In this document: in pieces, positions 53,553 through 63,624 of the stretch
Layout of the letters: every line of letters starts with the position of its first letter
Numbering within the stretch: position 1 is the stretch's first letter
Source of the DNA: Acetobacterium sp965140355
GTDB lineage: Bacteria > Bacillota > Clostridia > Eubacteriales > Eubacteriaceae
NCBI GenBank assembly: GCA_965140355.1
Contig: OZ223192.1
Span: 248,001-312,000, forward strand
DNA: 64,000 bases
Direction of reading: 5' to 3'
The notes under the pieces: model-generated
What the model was told of the DNA's origin: nothing
The model's input: only the letters and a program-made list of their open reading frames with translations
The model's database searches: none
Made by a program: the position numbers and the translations under genes

Positions 53553-54932
53553 CTATTGCAAGGATTCTTTGACTTGCTGAAAATCATAACCGGGTGAAAC
53601 CGTTGATATTTCTTTTAAAAGTGTTTGTTTGGGGACATTTTCGGGAATTTTAAAAAGGGTATAAAAGGTCGGGGCATCCATCGCCAAAGTATCCATCGCC
53701 TCTTGAATGCTCATGGAACCTTTAATACCACTGACATCGACTAGCCCGGTGGCATTTTCTGATAAGGGCGGTGTTTCAGGCAGCGTTGTTTCACTGCTAG
53801 ATTCACCGCCGGCCTTTTCTTTAGCCGCATCAAATGCAAATTCTGGGAATTCAGCGGAGATATCTTTGAATTTTGTACTTTTTGAAACGCCGGCAGGGAT
53901 GCCTAATTGCTGATAAACCTCTTCCAATGAAAGTCCTGTTTTAACTGCGGCATCTTCAATCGTATCATAACCTTTTACTTCATAAATGGGAATGATTTCG
54001 CCTTGTTCGAGGGCCTTGGGCAGCACTTCAAAATTGCCAGTTAACTGAGCGATGAAAATTGTACCGAAAAATAAACTAACGACCATTAAAAGCATTATCA
54101 TCGGGTGAATTGTTTTTTTGGCGGTTTTGATTTCGAGGGCTCCTTTAACCGGACAGGCGAGAACACATTCGTTACAGTTTAGACATTCAGCAGTAGTTAC
54201 TTGATCTAGCTTTTCAACTTCAATGTTGACCGGGCAGGATTTGTCACATTTTTTGCAATGGACGCAAAGCGCGTCATCTCGTTTTATTTTTGTCGGACTT
54301 ATTTTACCAATGATGGCGTAAAAAGCTCCGGCCGGACACAGATATTTACAAAAAAATCGATCGTATAAAAAGGAACCAATTAAGGTAATCGCTAAGAGGA
54401 CAAACCCGATTATGGTAAAGGGATCTTCTTCAATCGAACCGGCGGCGGATGATAAATGCGAGTAAGCTGAATAGGGATCATAGGGAGACATCCACAGCGA
54501 ACCATAATACCAGGCCATGCCAATGGTCAACACAAATATAAAATATTTGAGATAACGGGCGACTCGATCAACTTGAGGCGGGATGATAAAACGTTTTTTA
54601 AATAATTTCTGTCTAATTTTCCCAAATACTTCTTGTAGTGCACCGAAGGGGCAAAGCAGACCGCAGAAACTTCGGCGAAAAAGAATACCCAATGTTACAG
54701 TTAATGCCAGTAAAACAACCGTGCCGGAATAAATTTTTTTAATAAAGCTGCCGGTAAAGAGCAGTGCATAAAGACTTTCTAAGGCGCCATAGGGACATAA
54801 TGCATGGATCGAGGAGGCTTTCCCACCACCTAAAACCTGATGCATATATGACTCATAAGTAACCCATAGGAGTAGGCCGACCAATATCAGTAGTCTTGAC
54901 CACTTTGAAACTTTTTTCCAATTCACATTCAT
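53553..54932 (-). CDS. NapH/CcoG-like membrane polyferredoxin
   Basis: A 459-residue protein with about five membrane helices. The membrane part carries CPYGAL, CGLLCPFGAL and CKYLCPAGAF, cysteine motifs of the NapH/RnfB-related 4Fe-4S membrane family. Two ferredoxin clusters follow at about 225-275 (CVHCKKCDKSCPVN and CLNCNECVLACPVK). After a sixth helix, the C-terminus has two copies of a small helical domain (TGLSLEEVYQQLGIPAGV and LAMDAPTFYTLFKIPENV) joined by a Gly/Ser-rich linker. It moves electrons across or along the membrane to an unknown partner. Confidence 0.85.
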   Translation of the reverse strand: MNVNWKKVSKWSRLLILVGLLLWVTYESYMHQVLGGGKASSIHALCPYGALESLYALLFTGSFIKKIYSGTVVLLALTVTLGILFRRSFCGLLCPFGALQEVFGKIRQKLFKKRFIIPPQVDRVARYLKYFIFVLTIGMAWYYGSLWMSPYDPYSAYSHLSSAAGSIEEDPFTIIGFVLLAITLIGSFLYDRFFCKYLCPAGAFYAIIGKISPTKIKRDDALCVHCKKCDKSCPVNIEVEKLDQVTTAECLNCNECVLACPVKGALEIKTAKKTIHPMIMLLMVVSLFFGTIFIAQLTGNFEVLPKALEQGEIIPIYEVKGYDTIEDAAVKTGLSLEEVYQQLGIPAGVSKSTKFKDISAEFPEFAFDAAKEKAGGESSSETTLPETPPLSENATGLVDVSGIKGSMSIQEAMDTLAMDAPTFYTLFKIPENVPKQTLLKEISTVSPGYDFQQVKESLQ

Positions 54933-55427
54933 TTGTAATACCTCTCTGGATAAAATTTAATTGTTTTGGCAGTTGTTTAACAACCATGATTTAACTAGAT
55001 AATTGATTTTGTTGGTTAAGATCTGTTATTCTGAAAATAATAACGGCTAAAATGTTGGGGTTGGAGTTAACGTTTGTTTTTATTAAACAATGTTGTAGAT
55101 AAAATGGCTATTCGTTTCATATGAATCCTCCTATATTCGCTTTTGCTAATTTTCTTTTCTGGGGGGAATTGTACCGTTGTTATGTGTCATTAGTGTGTCA
55201 AAAATGGAAGTGAACAAAGTGAGGGAAAAACCTGGATTAACAAAATCAAATATATTGCATCTCCGGAAGGGAGCAGTTACAATGAAAATAAATGATAAAT
55301 ATTTAAATCGTGAGTTACCAGGGAGTAAGTGCGATATTGATCAATAATAATCGCAAAATTGAGTTTAAGGTGCAGATAGCTTTTGCGGTTAATCATAAAT
55401 ATTTGAAAAAAAATGAGGAGAAAAACG
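54933..55427. other. Intergenic stretch with possible small ORF and palindrome
   Basis: A 21-codon frame at 55282-55347 has GGGAG ahead of its ATG and could be a small peptide or leader. An interrupted palindrome GCGATATTGATCAAT...AATCGC spans 55331-55354. The left part contains the polyferredoxin promoter region, with an inverted repeat GTTATT/AATAAC at about 55025-55043. Confidence 0.4.
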
Positions 55428-56234
55428 ATGCGTTTAAAAGTTGTTGTAGATAATAATACTTATATTGATGAATATTATTGGGGTGAACCGGGAGTGTCTT
55501 ATTATATTGAAGATGGATCAGATAGTCTGTTTTTTGATGTGGGGTATACAAATTTGTTTTTGATTAATGCAGAGGCCATGAATATTAATCTAAAACAAAT
55601 TACAAGCGTTATTTTGTCCCATGGTCACGACGATCATACAAGAGGTCTGATTGGTTTATTTGAACGAGAATGGGATAAGTCGTTTCAGGTCATCGCGCAT
55701 CCAGATGTTTTTAACTATAAAGAAGTTGAGCAACTGAAAATATCGGCGCCTTATTCTCGAGAAGAAATGGAAAAACGATGTAATTTAAAACTAACTCGCA
55801 AGCCACTGAAAGTGACCAAGAATATCACATTTTTGGGAGAAATTCCCCGTACTCAGATATTTGAAAAGCCTGAACCCATTGGTCAACAATGGGTCGGGGA
55901 TAGAATGGAGGATGATTATCTTTTGGATGATTCGGCACTTGTTTATCAGTCTGTCAAAGGAATTTATATTATCACAGGATGTTCACACAGCGGAATCTGT
56001 AATATTATTGAATATGCTAAAGTAGTTACTGGCGATCAACGGGTTTGCGGTGTTATTGGAGGATTCCATTTATTTGACGTGACCACGCAGGTCGAACAGA
56101 CGATCGCATATTTTGTTAACAATGGCATTCGCGAAATTTATCCTTGTCACTGTACTTCCTTTGCTGTAAAAGCAGCTTTTCATCAAGTGATTCCGGTTTG
56201 TGAAGTTGGCGTTGGGTTAACCTTAAACTGGTAG
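55428..56234 (+). CDS. MBL-fold metallohydrolase
   Basis: A 268-residue protein; GAGGAG precedes the ATG at 55428. The metal site motif is ILSHGHDDHTRGL (about 65-75), with later ligands in ITGCSHSGICNI (about 190) and GGFHLF, and a final His in PCHCTSF. The sequence is like the archaeal/bacterial MBL proteins annotated as dihydropterin-ribofuranosylaminobenzene phosphate synthase homologues. Here that reaction is unproven; a general hydrolase or sulfur-handling role is equally possible. Confidence 0.8.
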   Translation: MRLKVVVDNNTYIDEYYWGEPGVSYYIEDGSDSLFFDVGYTNLFLINAEAMNINLKQITSVILSHGHDDHTRGLIGLFEREWDKSFQVIAHPDVFNYKEVEQLKISAPYSREEMEKRCNLKLTRKPLKVTKNITFLGEIPRTQIFEKPEPIGQQWVGDRMEDDYLLDDSALVYQSVKGIYIITGCSHSGICNIIEYAKVVTGDQRVCGVIGGFHLFDVTTQVEQTIAYFVNNGIREIYPCHCTSFAVKAAFHQVIPVCEVGVGLTLNW

Positions 56235-56274
56235 GGGTTTGATTGAGTAAGCGTAAATGAAAGATGAAAAAGCG

Positions 56275-56314
56275 AAAATCCCGAAAGCTGTTTAATCAAC
56301 TTTCGGGATTTTTA
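56275..56314. terminator. Bidirectional terminator
   Basis: AAAATCCCGAAAG pairs with CTTTCGGGATTTT (13 pairs) around a 12-base loop, between the MBL gene and the convergent dehydrogenase gene. Confidence 0.9.
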
Positions 56315-56318
56315 ATTA

Positions 56319-57308
56319 TCAGAGACCATTAACAATATTAATGGGACGTTCGCCATTTGCAACCGCTAAAAAATTTGACCAAACTGTTTTGTGCATTTTT
56401 TCAAACGCTTGTTTCGTTGTGCCCCCAATGTGTGGGGTGAAAAGGAGCTTGTAGCGGGAGTCTTCAGGCAGGTGAAGGAGTGGATTATCGAGGGTAACGG
56501 GTTCGGGATACATCGTGTCAAGACCGGCACCAGCAAGTTTTCCATCAACCAGCGCAGTGACCAAATCCTCTTGAACAATCAGTTCACCTCTGGCAGTATT
56601 AATCAGCAGGGTGGTTGGTTTCATTAAAGAGAGGCGATCTTTGTTAAATAAACCGGTTGTTTCAGGAGTTACCGGCAAATGGAGGCTGATAATATCACAT
56701 TGTTTACAAAGCTCGTCCAAAGGCATATAGGTTAGCTCTAATTGATTTTCAGTTTGCGTTTTTCGGGAGCGGCTAAAATAACTGAGCTTTGAACCAAATG
56801 ATTTTAGTCGCTTGGCGGTTTCTATGGCGATGGAACCCATGCCGACGAGACCAATATGACAAGAACCCAGTTCAGGGATCCCATTTAAAATAAATTGTCC
56901 TTTAGCTTGGATTTGCGAACCGTTTCGGACCATTTGGTCGCCTTCCAGAATTCGCCGTTGCAAACCTAGCATTAGCAAAATAGTATGTTCGGCAACGGCA
57001 GCGGAGTTTGCTGCGGTATTGTTGCAGACATAAATCCCTTTTTTCTTAGCGGCATCCGCATCAATTTTATTAAAACCGACGCCTTCTGAATGGATCAGTT
57101 TGAGCTTGGGTAAGTTATTAATGAGGGTTTTACTGACTTCACGGACAGCATCAGCGAAAATAAAATCGGCATCGGCGGCGGCGTCAATCACAGCATCATC
57201 GCTGGTTAAATGTTCGCCATAAATTAGTTCCCAGTCTTTCGAGAGAATTGATAAATCAGAAAACTTTTCGATGCGTTTCTGTGATGTTAAAATTAGGACC
57301 TTTTTCAT
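56319..57308 (-). CDS. D-isomer-specific 2-hydroxyacid dehydrogenase
   Basis: A 329-residue NAD-dependent enzyme. The Rossmann motif is HIGLVGMGSIAIETAKRL (about 150), the substrate Arg in INTARGELI (about 235), the Glu in the following AGLDTMYPEP and the catalytic His in LLFTPHIGGTTK (about 290). The catalytic triad R-E-H is complete apart from the Glu lying in a slightly changed loop (DTMYPEP for DVFEPEP). It reduces 2-keto acids or oxidises D-2-hydroxyacids such as glycerate. Alone in its transcript. Confidence 0.85.
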   Translation of the reverse strand: MKKVLILTSQKRIEKFSDLSILSKDWELIYGEHLTSDDAVIDAAADADFIFADAVREVSKTLINNLPKLKLIHSEGVGFNKIDADAAKKKGIYVCNNTAANSAAVAEHTILLMLGLQRRILEGDQMVRNGSQIQAKGQFILNGIPELGSCHIGLVGMGSIAIETAKRLKSFGSKLSYFSRSRKTQTENQLELTYMPLDELCKQCDIISLHLPVTPETTGLFNKDRLSLMKPTTLLINTARGELIVQEDLVTALVDGKLAGAGLDTMYPEPVTLDNPLLHLPEDSRYKLLFTPHIGGTTKQAFEKMHKTVWSNFLAVANGERPINIVNGL

Positions 57309-57611
57309 AGGGCAACCTCCATAATGTTGATATATTTTATTATATAATGGGGGCGGATCAAGTACAACTGCATTTATATGCTTATTGAGAGAATAAAATT
57401 AGAATGTCATATTGAAAAAGCAACTAAATGAGTTTTAATCGTGATATTAAAATAATCGAGTATTCATACAGTTTTGAGAAAATCGAGAAAAAAGTAAATG
57501 GGTATGGTATAATTTAAATACAGTAGTCGTAGGCGGAAACAATCTGATTCCAATTCGGGGGGTGAGCGTAATCGTGTCAGACTGTTGTGGTCGGAAAGAA
57601 CAGGAGAATAT
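57309..57611. other. Divergent control region
   Basis: No gene. An extended -10 promoter, TGGTATAAT at 57505-57513, reads right towards the gene at 57612. Confidence 0.5.
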
Positions 57612-58649
57612 ATGATTGAATTAGTAAAAGCAACGGTAAACCATAAAACATTTGGTCGTGGAAGTGTTAAGAGAATAGAAAATGGCCTCGTTGTTATTTT
57701 ATTTAAAGATGATGATACCAATGAAATTAATGAAAAGAAATTTGTCTATCCGGATGCGTTCAGAAATTTTCTGAAGATTAATGATCCAGCCATTGCCAAA
57801 CAGGTTGATTCATTGATAAAAATTAAAGATGTTGAAGAAGAAAAAAAACGAAAATTAGAAGAGCAGGAAAAGCGAGAAAAAAGAATTGCTCATTTGAAAG
57901 CGCTGGAGGAAGCAAAGATAAAAAAGCCTGTTAAGTCAAAGGCAAATAAAATAAATGTGCGAAAAAACATTGCTTTTAAATTAAACTATTGTGATGGGGG
58001 GCAATCCTTTGATCAGATTGGGTTTAATGGTGTTTGTAGTGACGCAGTTATAAACTATAATATTGAGAAAGAAAAACGGCTTAGTTGTACGCATGATCAA
58101 GGGCAATGTTATCAATATTTTAATGGACTGATAAATCGTAAGAGCTTAGATGATTCGTTAGAAATTGAAGATGGCATTTGTTATGAAAGCCAGCTGTTGA
58201 AAAATTGGAAAGTAACAGCAGGAGAAGCGAGCGATGGTAAAACAAGAAAGATAAAGAGTGTTCGACGTCATAATCTGGCGGTATTGACAACACGGCTGCC
58301 AAACACAAAAGAAGCGGAGCGCATTATTTTTGGTGTGTTCTTAATTGATGATGTTTTTGAAGGGAATGAAAAAGAATCTGGTTATGTTACGGCACAATTG
58401 TCAGCTAAAATGATCCTGAATCTTGAAGAAGCTAAAAATATGAAGTTTTGGAAATATTATGCTAATGCTGATGGTAAAGTGGTTGCAAAGTGGGGCGCTG
58501 GTCAGTTTCGTTATTTAGATGAGTCAAAAGCCATTGCGCTTTTAAAAGATCTTGAGAGTGTATTACAAAATACTTCCAAAGCGCAATTAGCAAAAGATCT
58601 TTTGCTAAGATATGGTAAAAATAATTTAATTAATTTAAGCGCAATATAA
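57612..58649 (+). CDS. Hypothetical protein with N-terminal Tudor-like and C-terminal conserved domain
   Basis: A 345-residue protein; AGGAG precedes the ATG at 57612. Residues 1-60 look like a small beta-barrel of the kind found in nucleic-acid-binding proteins (HKTFGRGSVKRIENGLVVIL, FPDAF-like end). A charged helix about 75-115 links to a globular domain (about 120-345) with several Cys/His (NYCDGGQSF, CTHDQGQCYQYF) that may bind metal and RHNLAVLTTRLPNTKEAERI, seen in uncharacterised Firmicutes proteins. Function unknown. Confidence 0.6.
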   Translation: MIELVKATVNHKTFGRGSVKRIENGLVVILFKDDDTNEINEKKFVYPDAFRNFLKINDPAIAKQVDSLIKIKDVEEEKKRKLEEQEKREKRIAHLKALEEAKIKKPVKSKANKINVRKNIAFKLNYCDGGQSFDQIGFNGVCSDAVINYNIEKEKRLSCTHDQGQCYQYFNGLINRKSLDDSLEIEDGICYESQLLKNWKVTAGEASDGKTRKIKSVRRHNLAVLTTRLPNTKEAERIIFGVFLIDDVFEGNEKESGYVTAQLSAKMILNLEEAKNMKFWKYYANADGKVVAKWGAGQFRYLDESKAIALLKDLESVLQNTSKAQLAKDLLLRYGKNNLINLSAI

Positions 58650-59232
58650 CAAATAAAGGGTGCACGGACACGGTTTATCTGCTATTACCATGGTATAGTG
58701 TGAGTGTTTAATTTGATAAAATTTATCCATTTTGGATGGCGTAGACAATAAAAACAACGAAATATCTTGGTTGGTTAGACTGCAGACAAAGTATAATAGC
58801 GTAGCGAAAATTGAAATCAGGTTGTTTGCATCAGCGCGGACATGGCTTTAGTCGGTTTAGTTCTGTAACAAACGATTGTCAATTGCAGATACGGGTTTGT
58901 TGACAATCTGAACGATAAGATATGTTTGTTGTTTTTTTATTAACATTAAATTCGATTTTATTGATGCTATCGGGGTATTAATAAAATATTAGGATTAGCA
59001 ATAAATTTTGGAAAATATTTTTTTATAAAGATACCGAATATCGAATAAAAAATTGTCAAAGCAGCAATACGGTTAGGTCTTATTCAGTTTATATTTGCCT
59101 GTTGTTGGGGAATTGGAGGTCTTTTGGATAATCATTGAAATTGAGTTGTGTCGAATGAAGCGGTTAGAAGAATAGACAAATCAATTAGATTAATTTAAAA
59201 TAACGAGAGTTAAAGAAACAAGGGGATTAATC
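58650..59232. other. Intergenic stretch, nothing identified
   Basis: About 0.58 kb of AT-rich sequence without a plausible gene. I looked for a cyclic-di-GMP riboswitch ahead of the GGDEF gene and did not find its conserved core. Confidence 0.5.
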
Positions 59233-60858
59233 ATGTCAAGTAAAAATGCGAAAGCGCTATTAAAATATGTTAAAACTGTTTTAATGAATGAAAATCTGGA
59301 AGATGACATTCCTGAGTTTTTTAACCACGATGATGATTTTAGCGAACTGAACGAAATAATGTTAACGATTCGTAATTTTTCGCTTGCTTTGTCCAAAGGA
59401 AATCTGTCTGAAGATGTTCGGGGCAACGGCATTATTTTGAAATCGCTGGAAACATTTCAGCAGCGATTTAAAGCATTAGAAATAAACACATATGATATAG
59501 TTCCGCGGAATTTTTTTACTGGCACTGAGACCGTTTTTGACTTCAGTAATATTTTTGATAGTATGAGCAAACAGATTGAATACTCAACGGTAATAATAAA
59601 TGAAGTATATAGAAATTTTGAGATGATTTTTTGTAATATTCCCGATCCGGCACTTGTTATCAGTATGGATGAAAAGAAAGTTGTCGCCAGCAATCAGATG
59701 TTTTTAGAGATGTCTGGTTTAACTGAAAAAGAAGTCATCAATGAAGTCATCAGTAACCTCCAATTGGGGATAATTGATGAACGATTTATGAAGAAACATA
59801 AAGATCTTGATCCGCAGCTTTTCTACAATAATATTGAAACAGTTTATCGAAATAAACAAGATAAAACTCTTTTTTGGAATGCATCATTAAAAGCAATTTG
59901 TATTGGTGAAACAAATCTGATACTAATGATAATTAGAGATGTTACCGATGTAAAGAAAATGGAAAAAAAGCTTATCGAGAGTGAAGAAAAATATCGCTTG
60001 TTAGTTAATAATGCCAGTGATATCATATCTACGGTAAATTTGGAGGGGGATTTTACCTACATTAGTCCATCAGTAGAAAAAATTACCGGTTATACGGTTG
60101 AGGAAGTGAAAAATAAATATTTGGAAATTAACTATTTTTCACCCAAGATGTTGAAAAAAATGGAAAAAATATTGAATCGCGCGAATGAACAGATAAGGAG
60201 TGATCAGTATTTTGAGCCAATCCACTTAGAGGAACTTCAATATCGCAAGGATGGGAGTGTATTTTGGTCTGATACAATTTTATCAGGAATTTATGATGAA
60301 GAAAATCAATTAAAAGGCCTAATGGGTGTGACGCGAGATATTACAGAAAAGGTAAAACTTCAAGACGAAATCATCAAACTTTCAGAAACAGATAAGTTGA
60401 CACAGCTTTACAATCGATTAAAACTCGATGATGTGCTTGATTCAGAATTTGTTCGCGCCAAGCAAAGTGGAGTAAAGTTTGCTGTTATTCTGCTGGATAT
60501 TGATTATTTTAAAGAAACTAATGACAAATATGGACATCAAGTTGGAGATAAGGTATTAATTGAATTGGCAAAATTATTTAGAGCGAACATTCGCGCCACT
60601 GACAGTGTTGGCAGATGGGGTGGAGAAGAATTTGTATTCATTTTACCAGATACAGATAAAGCAGGAGCAATGCAGTTGGCTGAAAAAATCAGAACTCGTA
60701 TCAGGGAGAAAATTTTTATAAATCAAATTCGAATGACGGGAAGTTTAGGAGTCACTGTTTATCGTGATGATTCTTCTGTAAATGTAATGATGTCGCGGGC
60801 TGATAAGGCGATGTATATAGCTAAAAAAAAGGGCCGTGATCAGGTTCAGTTTATTTAA
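59233..60858 (+). CDS. PAS-domain diguanylate cyclase
   Basis: A 541-residue protein without membrane helices. Regions: an N-terminal helical part (1-115); PAS 1 (about 125-245, NIPDPALVISMDEKKVVASN to LILMIIRDVTDVKK); PAS 2 (about 255-375, LVNNASDIISTVNLEGDFTY to LMGVTRDITEKVK); GGDEF domain (about 380-541) with LTQLYNRLKLDDVL, LLDIDYFKETND and the active-site loop WGGEEF. The substrate-binding and metal residues are intact, so it should make cyclic di-GMP. The RxxD inhibitory site is not evident just ahead of the loop. Confidence 0.9.
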   Translation: MSSKNAKALLKYVKTVLMNENLEDDIPEFFNHDDDFSELNEIMLTIRNFSLALSKGNLSEDVRGNGIILKSLETFQQRFKALEINTYDIVPRNFFTGTETVFDFSNIFDSMSKQIEYSTVIINEVYRNFEMIFCNIPDPALVISMDEKKVVASNQMFLEMSGLTEKEVINEVISNLQLGIIDERFMKKHKDLDPQLFYNNIETVYRNKQDKTLFWNASLKAICIGETNLILMIIRDVTDVKKMEKKLIESEEKYRLLVNNASDIISTVNLEGDFTYISPSVEKITGYTVEEVKNKYLEINYFSPKMLKKMEKILNRANEQIRSDQYFEPIHLEELQYRKDGSVFWSDTILSGIYDEENQLKGLMGVTRDITEKVKLQDEIIKLSETDKLTQLYNRLKLDDVLDSEFVRAKQSGVKFAVILLDIDYFKETNDKYGHQVGDKVLIELAKLFRANIRATDSVGRWGGEEFVFILPDTDKAGAMQLAEKIRTRIREKIFINQIRMTGSLGVTVYRDDSSVNVMMSRADKAMYIAKKKGRDQVQFI

Positions 60859-60862
60859 GTTT

Positions 60863-60915
60863 AAAAAAAAGAACCTTCCAGTAGTTAATTAAACCAGTGG
60901 AAAGCTCTTTTTTTT
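60863..60915. terminator. Imperfect bidirectional terminator
   Basis: AAAAAGA ... TTCCA pairs with TGGAA ... TCTTTTTT with two mismatches, between the GGDEF gene and the convergent CHAP gene. Confidence 0.6.
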
Positions 60916-60917
60916 AA

Positions 60918-61862
60918 TTAGCTCTCTGAATTTACGGCACCTAGACTGGTGAAGTTATTTGGTCGGGCAATGGCGGTGCCAGTCATGGTAAATAAACCAG
61001 CATTATCATAAACATAAACGTGAACATCGTAGGTGTCTAACTCATTGTTGTGGTCGCTATAAGGAATATAGCAACTGGCGACATTACCTTCGACAGTTCC
61101 TTCATACCAGATGAGATCATCTTGGCCATCTTTTTCTGTCCATGTCGGAAAGTAAACATGAGCAATGCCGCTTAAATCGTCGGCAACTACGGCCGTAACG
61201 TGGAGTCCTTTACCTTCGTAATCGGTAACCAGGACATCAGATAATGTTGGCGGTGTTGTATCCGAGGTCGCATCAATATAATCACCGATATAGATATAAC
61301 CCTGAAAATCGCCGACTGAGGTGGCATCTTCATTTCCGATTGTATAGGTATAGTTTTGAAAGTAGATTCCACTATAAGTCGATTCTGAAAGGGTGACGGT
61401 GTCGCCATTAATGGCTTCGACAATTGCGACATGACCGTCAGAACTGCCACCCCAGCAAATTACGGCTCCCAGTTTAGGTGTTGATCCATAGGGATAGTAA
61501 CCATTGCTTAAATTATAATCCCACCAGGAATTAGCATTGCCTGAACACAGATTAGGTTTTGTTCCTAAAATTTCATAGGCCCGTCCCCAGGCGTAAGCGG
61601 TACAGTTTGGCATTCCATAGCCACCCAAAGAATAAATGTTATTGGCATAAAAATAGGGATTATCGGAACTTGGCGCTGTCATTCGGGCTGAATACAGGCT
61701 AGGTAAAGATATTGCTGATTCCGCCTGAGCAGTTTCGACAGCTTGGGCAATATGGGTTACATCCACGGGTGCGGCTTCTGCCATGACGACGTTTGGTGTG
61801 ACTCCGATCGAAAAAACAAAAGCAAGGCTGATACAAGCCATTTTTATTAAATTTTTTTTCAT
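60918..61862 (-). CDS. Secreted CHAP-domain peptidoglycan hydrolase
   Basis: A 314-residue protein with a signal peptide (about 1-29, cleavage after VMAEA). The CHAP domain (about 70-195) has the catalytic Cys in MPNCTAYAWGRAYE and the His in DGHVAIVEAING. The C-terminal part (about 205-300) is a GBS-Bsp-like beta module (LHVTAVVADDLSGIAHVYFP, YDVHVYVYDNAG) that may bind the wall. It likely cleaves peptide cross-bridges during growth or division. Confidence 0.85.
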   Translation of the reverse strand: MKKNLIKMACISLAFVFSIGVTPNVVMAEAAPVDVTHIAQAVETAQAESAISLPSLYSARMTAPSSDNPYFYANNIYSLGGYGMPNCTAYAWGRAYEILGTKPNLCSGNANSWWDYNLSNGYYPYGSTPKLGAVICWGGSSDGHVAIVEAINGDTVTLSESTYSGIYFQNYTYTIGNEDATSVGDFQGYIYIGDYIDATSDTTPPTLSDVLVTDYEGKGLHVTAVVADDLSGIAHVYFPTWTEKDGQDDLIWYEGTVEGNVASCYIPYSDHNNELDTYDVHVYVYDNAGLFTMTGTAIARPNNFTSLGAVNSES

Positions 61863-62666
61863 TTGACCTCCGTTATTTATTCAAAATAGAAACTACAATG
61901 TAGACAATAACGTTAATAGTTTTCTAGTTGTTGCATAATATTTACAAGTTAGCAACACGAATAATACAATATCTTTAAAAAATTGGCAAGTATCATGTTA
62001 AATGTATTTAAGAATGTCAAAAAGGTGCTTAACAGTAAATAGCGTAGAAATATTTAAAAATGGCATAATAAGTCAGAAAAACACCGCTGAATAAAAAAAA
62101 ATTGTATAAATCTGAGGAAATAAATCATTAGATCGGTTAATATGAGTTTAAGCTAATATGAATTAGATTAATACTCGATGAAAGTAATGGAAATTAGTTC
62201 GTTATGGTGGCGTTTACTCTTTCAATTAAGGCTATTAATTTATCAATTAATGTTTTTGAAAAAAACATTTTTAAAGAAAAGTTGTTTATAGCGCTAATAT
62301 AAACGACTAAAGAGATAAATAAGCATTTCAATAGGCATTAAAATTGATCAAAAATAAAATCATAAATTAAGTAGATTTATGGGTATAAGTGATTGATTTG
62401 TCTTAAAACTCATTTGGAATGCATTTATTAGCAGCAAATGAAGGACAAAATTAGAAATATTTGCGAAAAAAATCATATGAAGCTATAATTGTATAGAATC
62501 TTGAAAAAGCGATTGAATAATCCACAAAGAATAGTTTTTATGAGTGAAGCGGTGATCAGGGACTTCACGGGGGATAAAATTAAGGGTATAATACTTAAAT
62601 TGAGAAGCGAAGCGGGCAAGAAAGGGACAAAACTTAGTTAAATTGGTTGAAAACGAAAGGAATTGA
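61863..62666. other. 0.8-kb AT-rich intergenic stretch with rsmA promoter
   Basis: No gene is visible. At the right end a promoter for rsmA is likely: TTCACG at 62564-62569, 17 bases, TATAAT at 62587-62592. GTGAAG and CTTCAC just left of it form a small hairpin around the -35 region (62544-62568). Confidence 0.5.
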
Positions 62667-63530
62667 ATGAATAAACTAACATCACCACGAGTCATTGAAA
62701 CATTATTAAAGAAATATGATCTTCACTTTAATAAACGATTTGGTCAAAATTTCCTTATTGATGAGAATATTGTCCAAAAAATAGTCCGAGCTGCGGATAT
62801 TGATGAAACAGATCTGGTCTTAGAAATCGGCCCTGGGATCGGGACTATGACCCAAGCGCTCAGCGAATCTGCCGGTAAAATAGTTACAGTCGAAATTGAT
62901 AAAAAATTGATACCGGTTCTTCACGAGACCCTAAATGATTGTGATAACGTTACAATTGTTCAAGGCGATATTCTAAAAACAAATGTCACAGAAATATTGG
63001 GGGAAGACTTGTTAACCAGGCCCCTTAAAATTGTGGCAAATCTACCTTATTACATTACCACTCCGATTATTATGGGGTTTTTGGAATCAGATCTGCCGAT
63101 TGAAAGCATGACTTTTCTAATTCAAAAAGAGGTCGGGGAACGTCTATGCGGAGTTCCGAGTACGAAGTCATATGGCTCACTAAGTATTGTCGCTCAATTT
63201 TATGCAGATATTTCCATTGATTTCGAGGTCCCGGCGCAGGTATTTATACCTAAACCCAAGGTTGATTCAATCGTTGTCACGTTAAAAAAATTGACAAAAC
63301 CTAAAATTATACTGGAGAATAAAGAATTGTTTTTATCAATTGTCAAAGCCAGTTTTTTAAATCGAAGAAAAACATTGATTAATGGTTTGACAATGAATAC
63401 CCCGTTTGATAAGGAAGTCCTTTTGAAAGTTCTGGAGACTTGTGAAATATCGCCTGGGATACGCGGGGAAGCCTTAACGGGAGCGGATTTTGGCAGAATC
63501 GCTAATGCACTGAGTCAACAGCTTGACTGA
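62667..63530 (+). CDS. rsmA: 16S rRNA (adenine1518/1519-N6)-dimethyltransferase
   Basis: A 287-residue enzyme with AAAGGA before its ATG. It has the KsgA/RsmA lead HFNKRFGQNFLIDENIVQKI, the SAM site VLEIGPGIGTMT, the acidic VTVEIDKKL, the NLPYYITTPII catalytic loop (motif IV) and the C-terminal helical domain with FLNRRKTLING. It methylates two adjacent adenines in the 3' loop of 16S rRNA helix 45, a late step in small-subunit assembly. Standard length and order; no anomaly. Confidence 0.95.
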   Translation: MNKLTSPRVIETLLKKYDLHFNKRFGQNFLIDENIVQKIVRAADIDETDLVLEIGPGIGTMTQALSESAGKIVTVEIDKKLIPVLHETLNDCDNVTIVQGDILKTNVTEILGEDLLTRPLKIVANLPYYITTPIIMGFLESDLPIESMTFLIQKEVGERLCGVPSTKSYGSLSIVAQFYADISIDFEVPAQVFIPKPKVDSIVVTLKKLTKPKIILENKELFLSIVKASFLNRRKTLINGLTMNTPFDKEVLLKVLETCEISPGIRGEALTGADFGRIANALSQQLD

Positions 63531-63624
63531 TAATTATTAAGCGTTGGTAAATTCTAGGGTTCGATTAAAAATGTTTTGCGAAAAATAAGACGGATGGTAC
63601 TTTCACAATGTTAAGGAGAAAAAA

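Noticed and set aside
53707..53913. Plus-strand 68-codon frame inside the polyferredoxin gene
   Set aside because: Antisense shadow of the Gly/Ser linker region, with no start site.
58650..59232. Cyclic-di-GMP riboswitch before the GGDEF gene
   Set aside because: The conserved GEMM core was not found on either strand.
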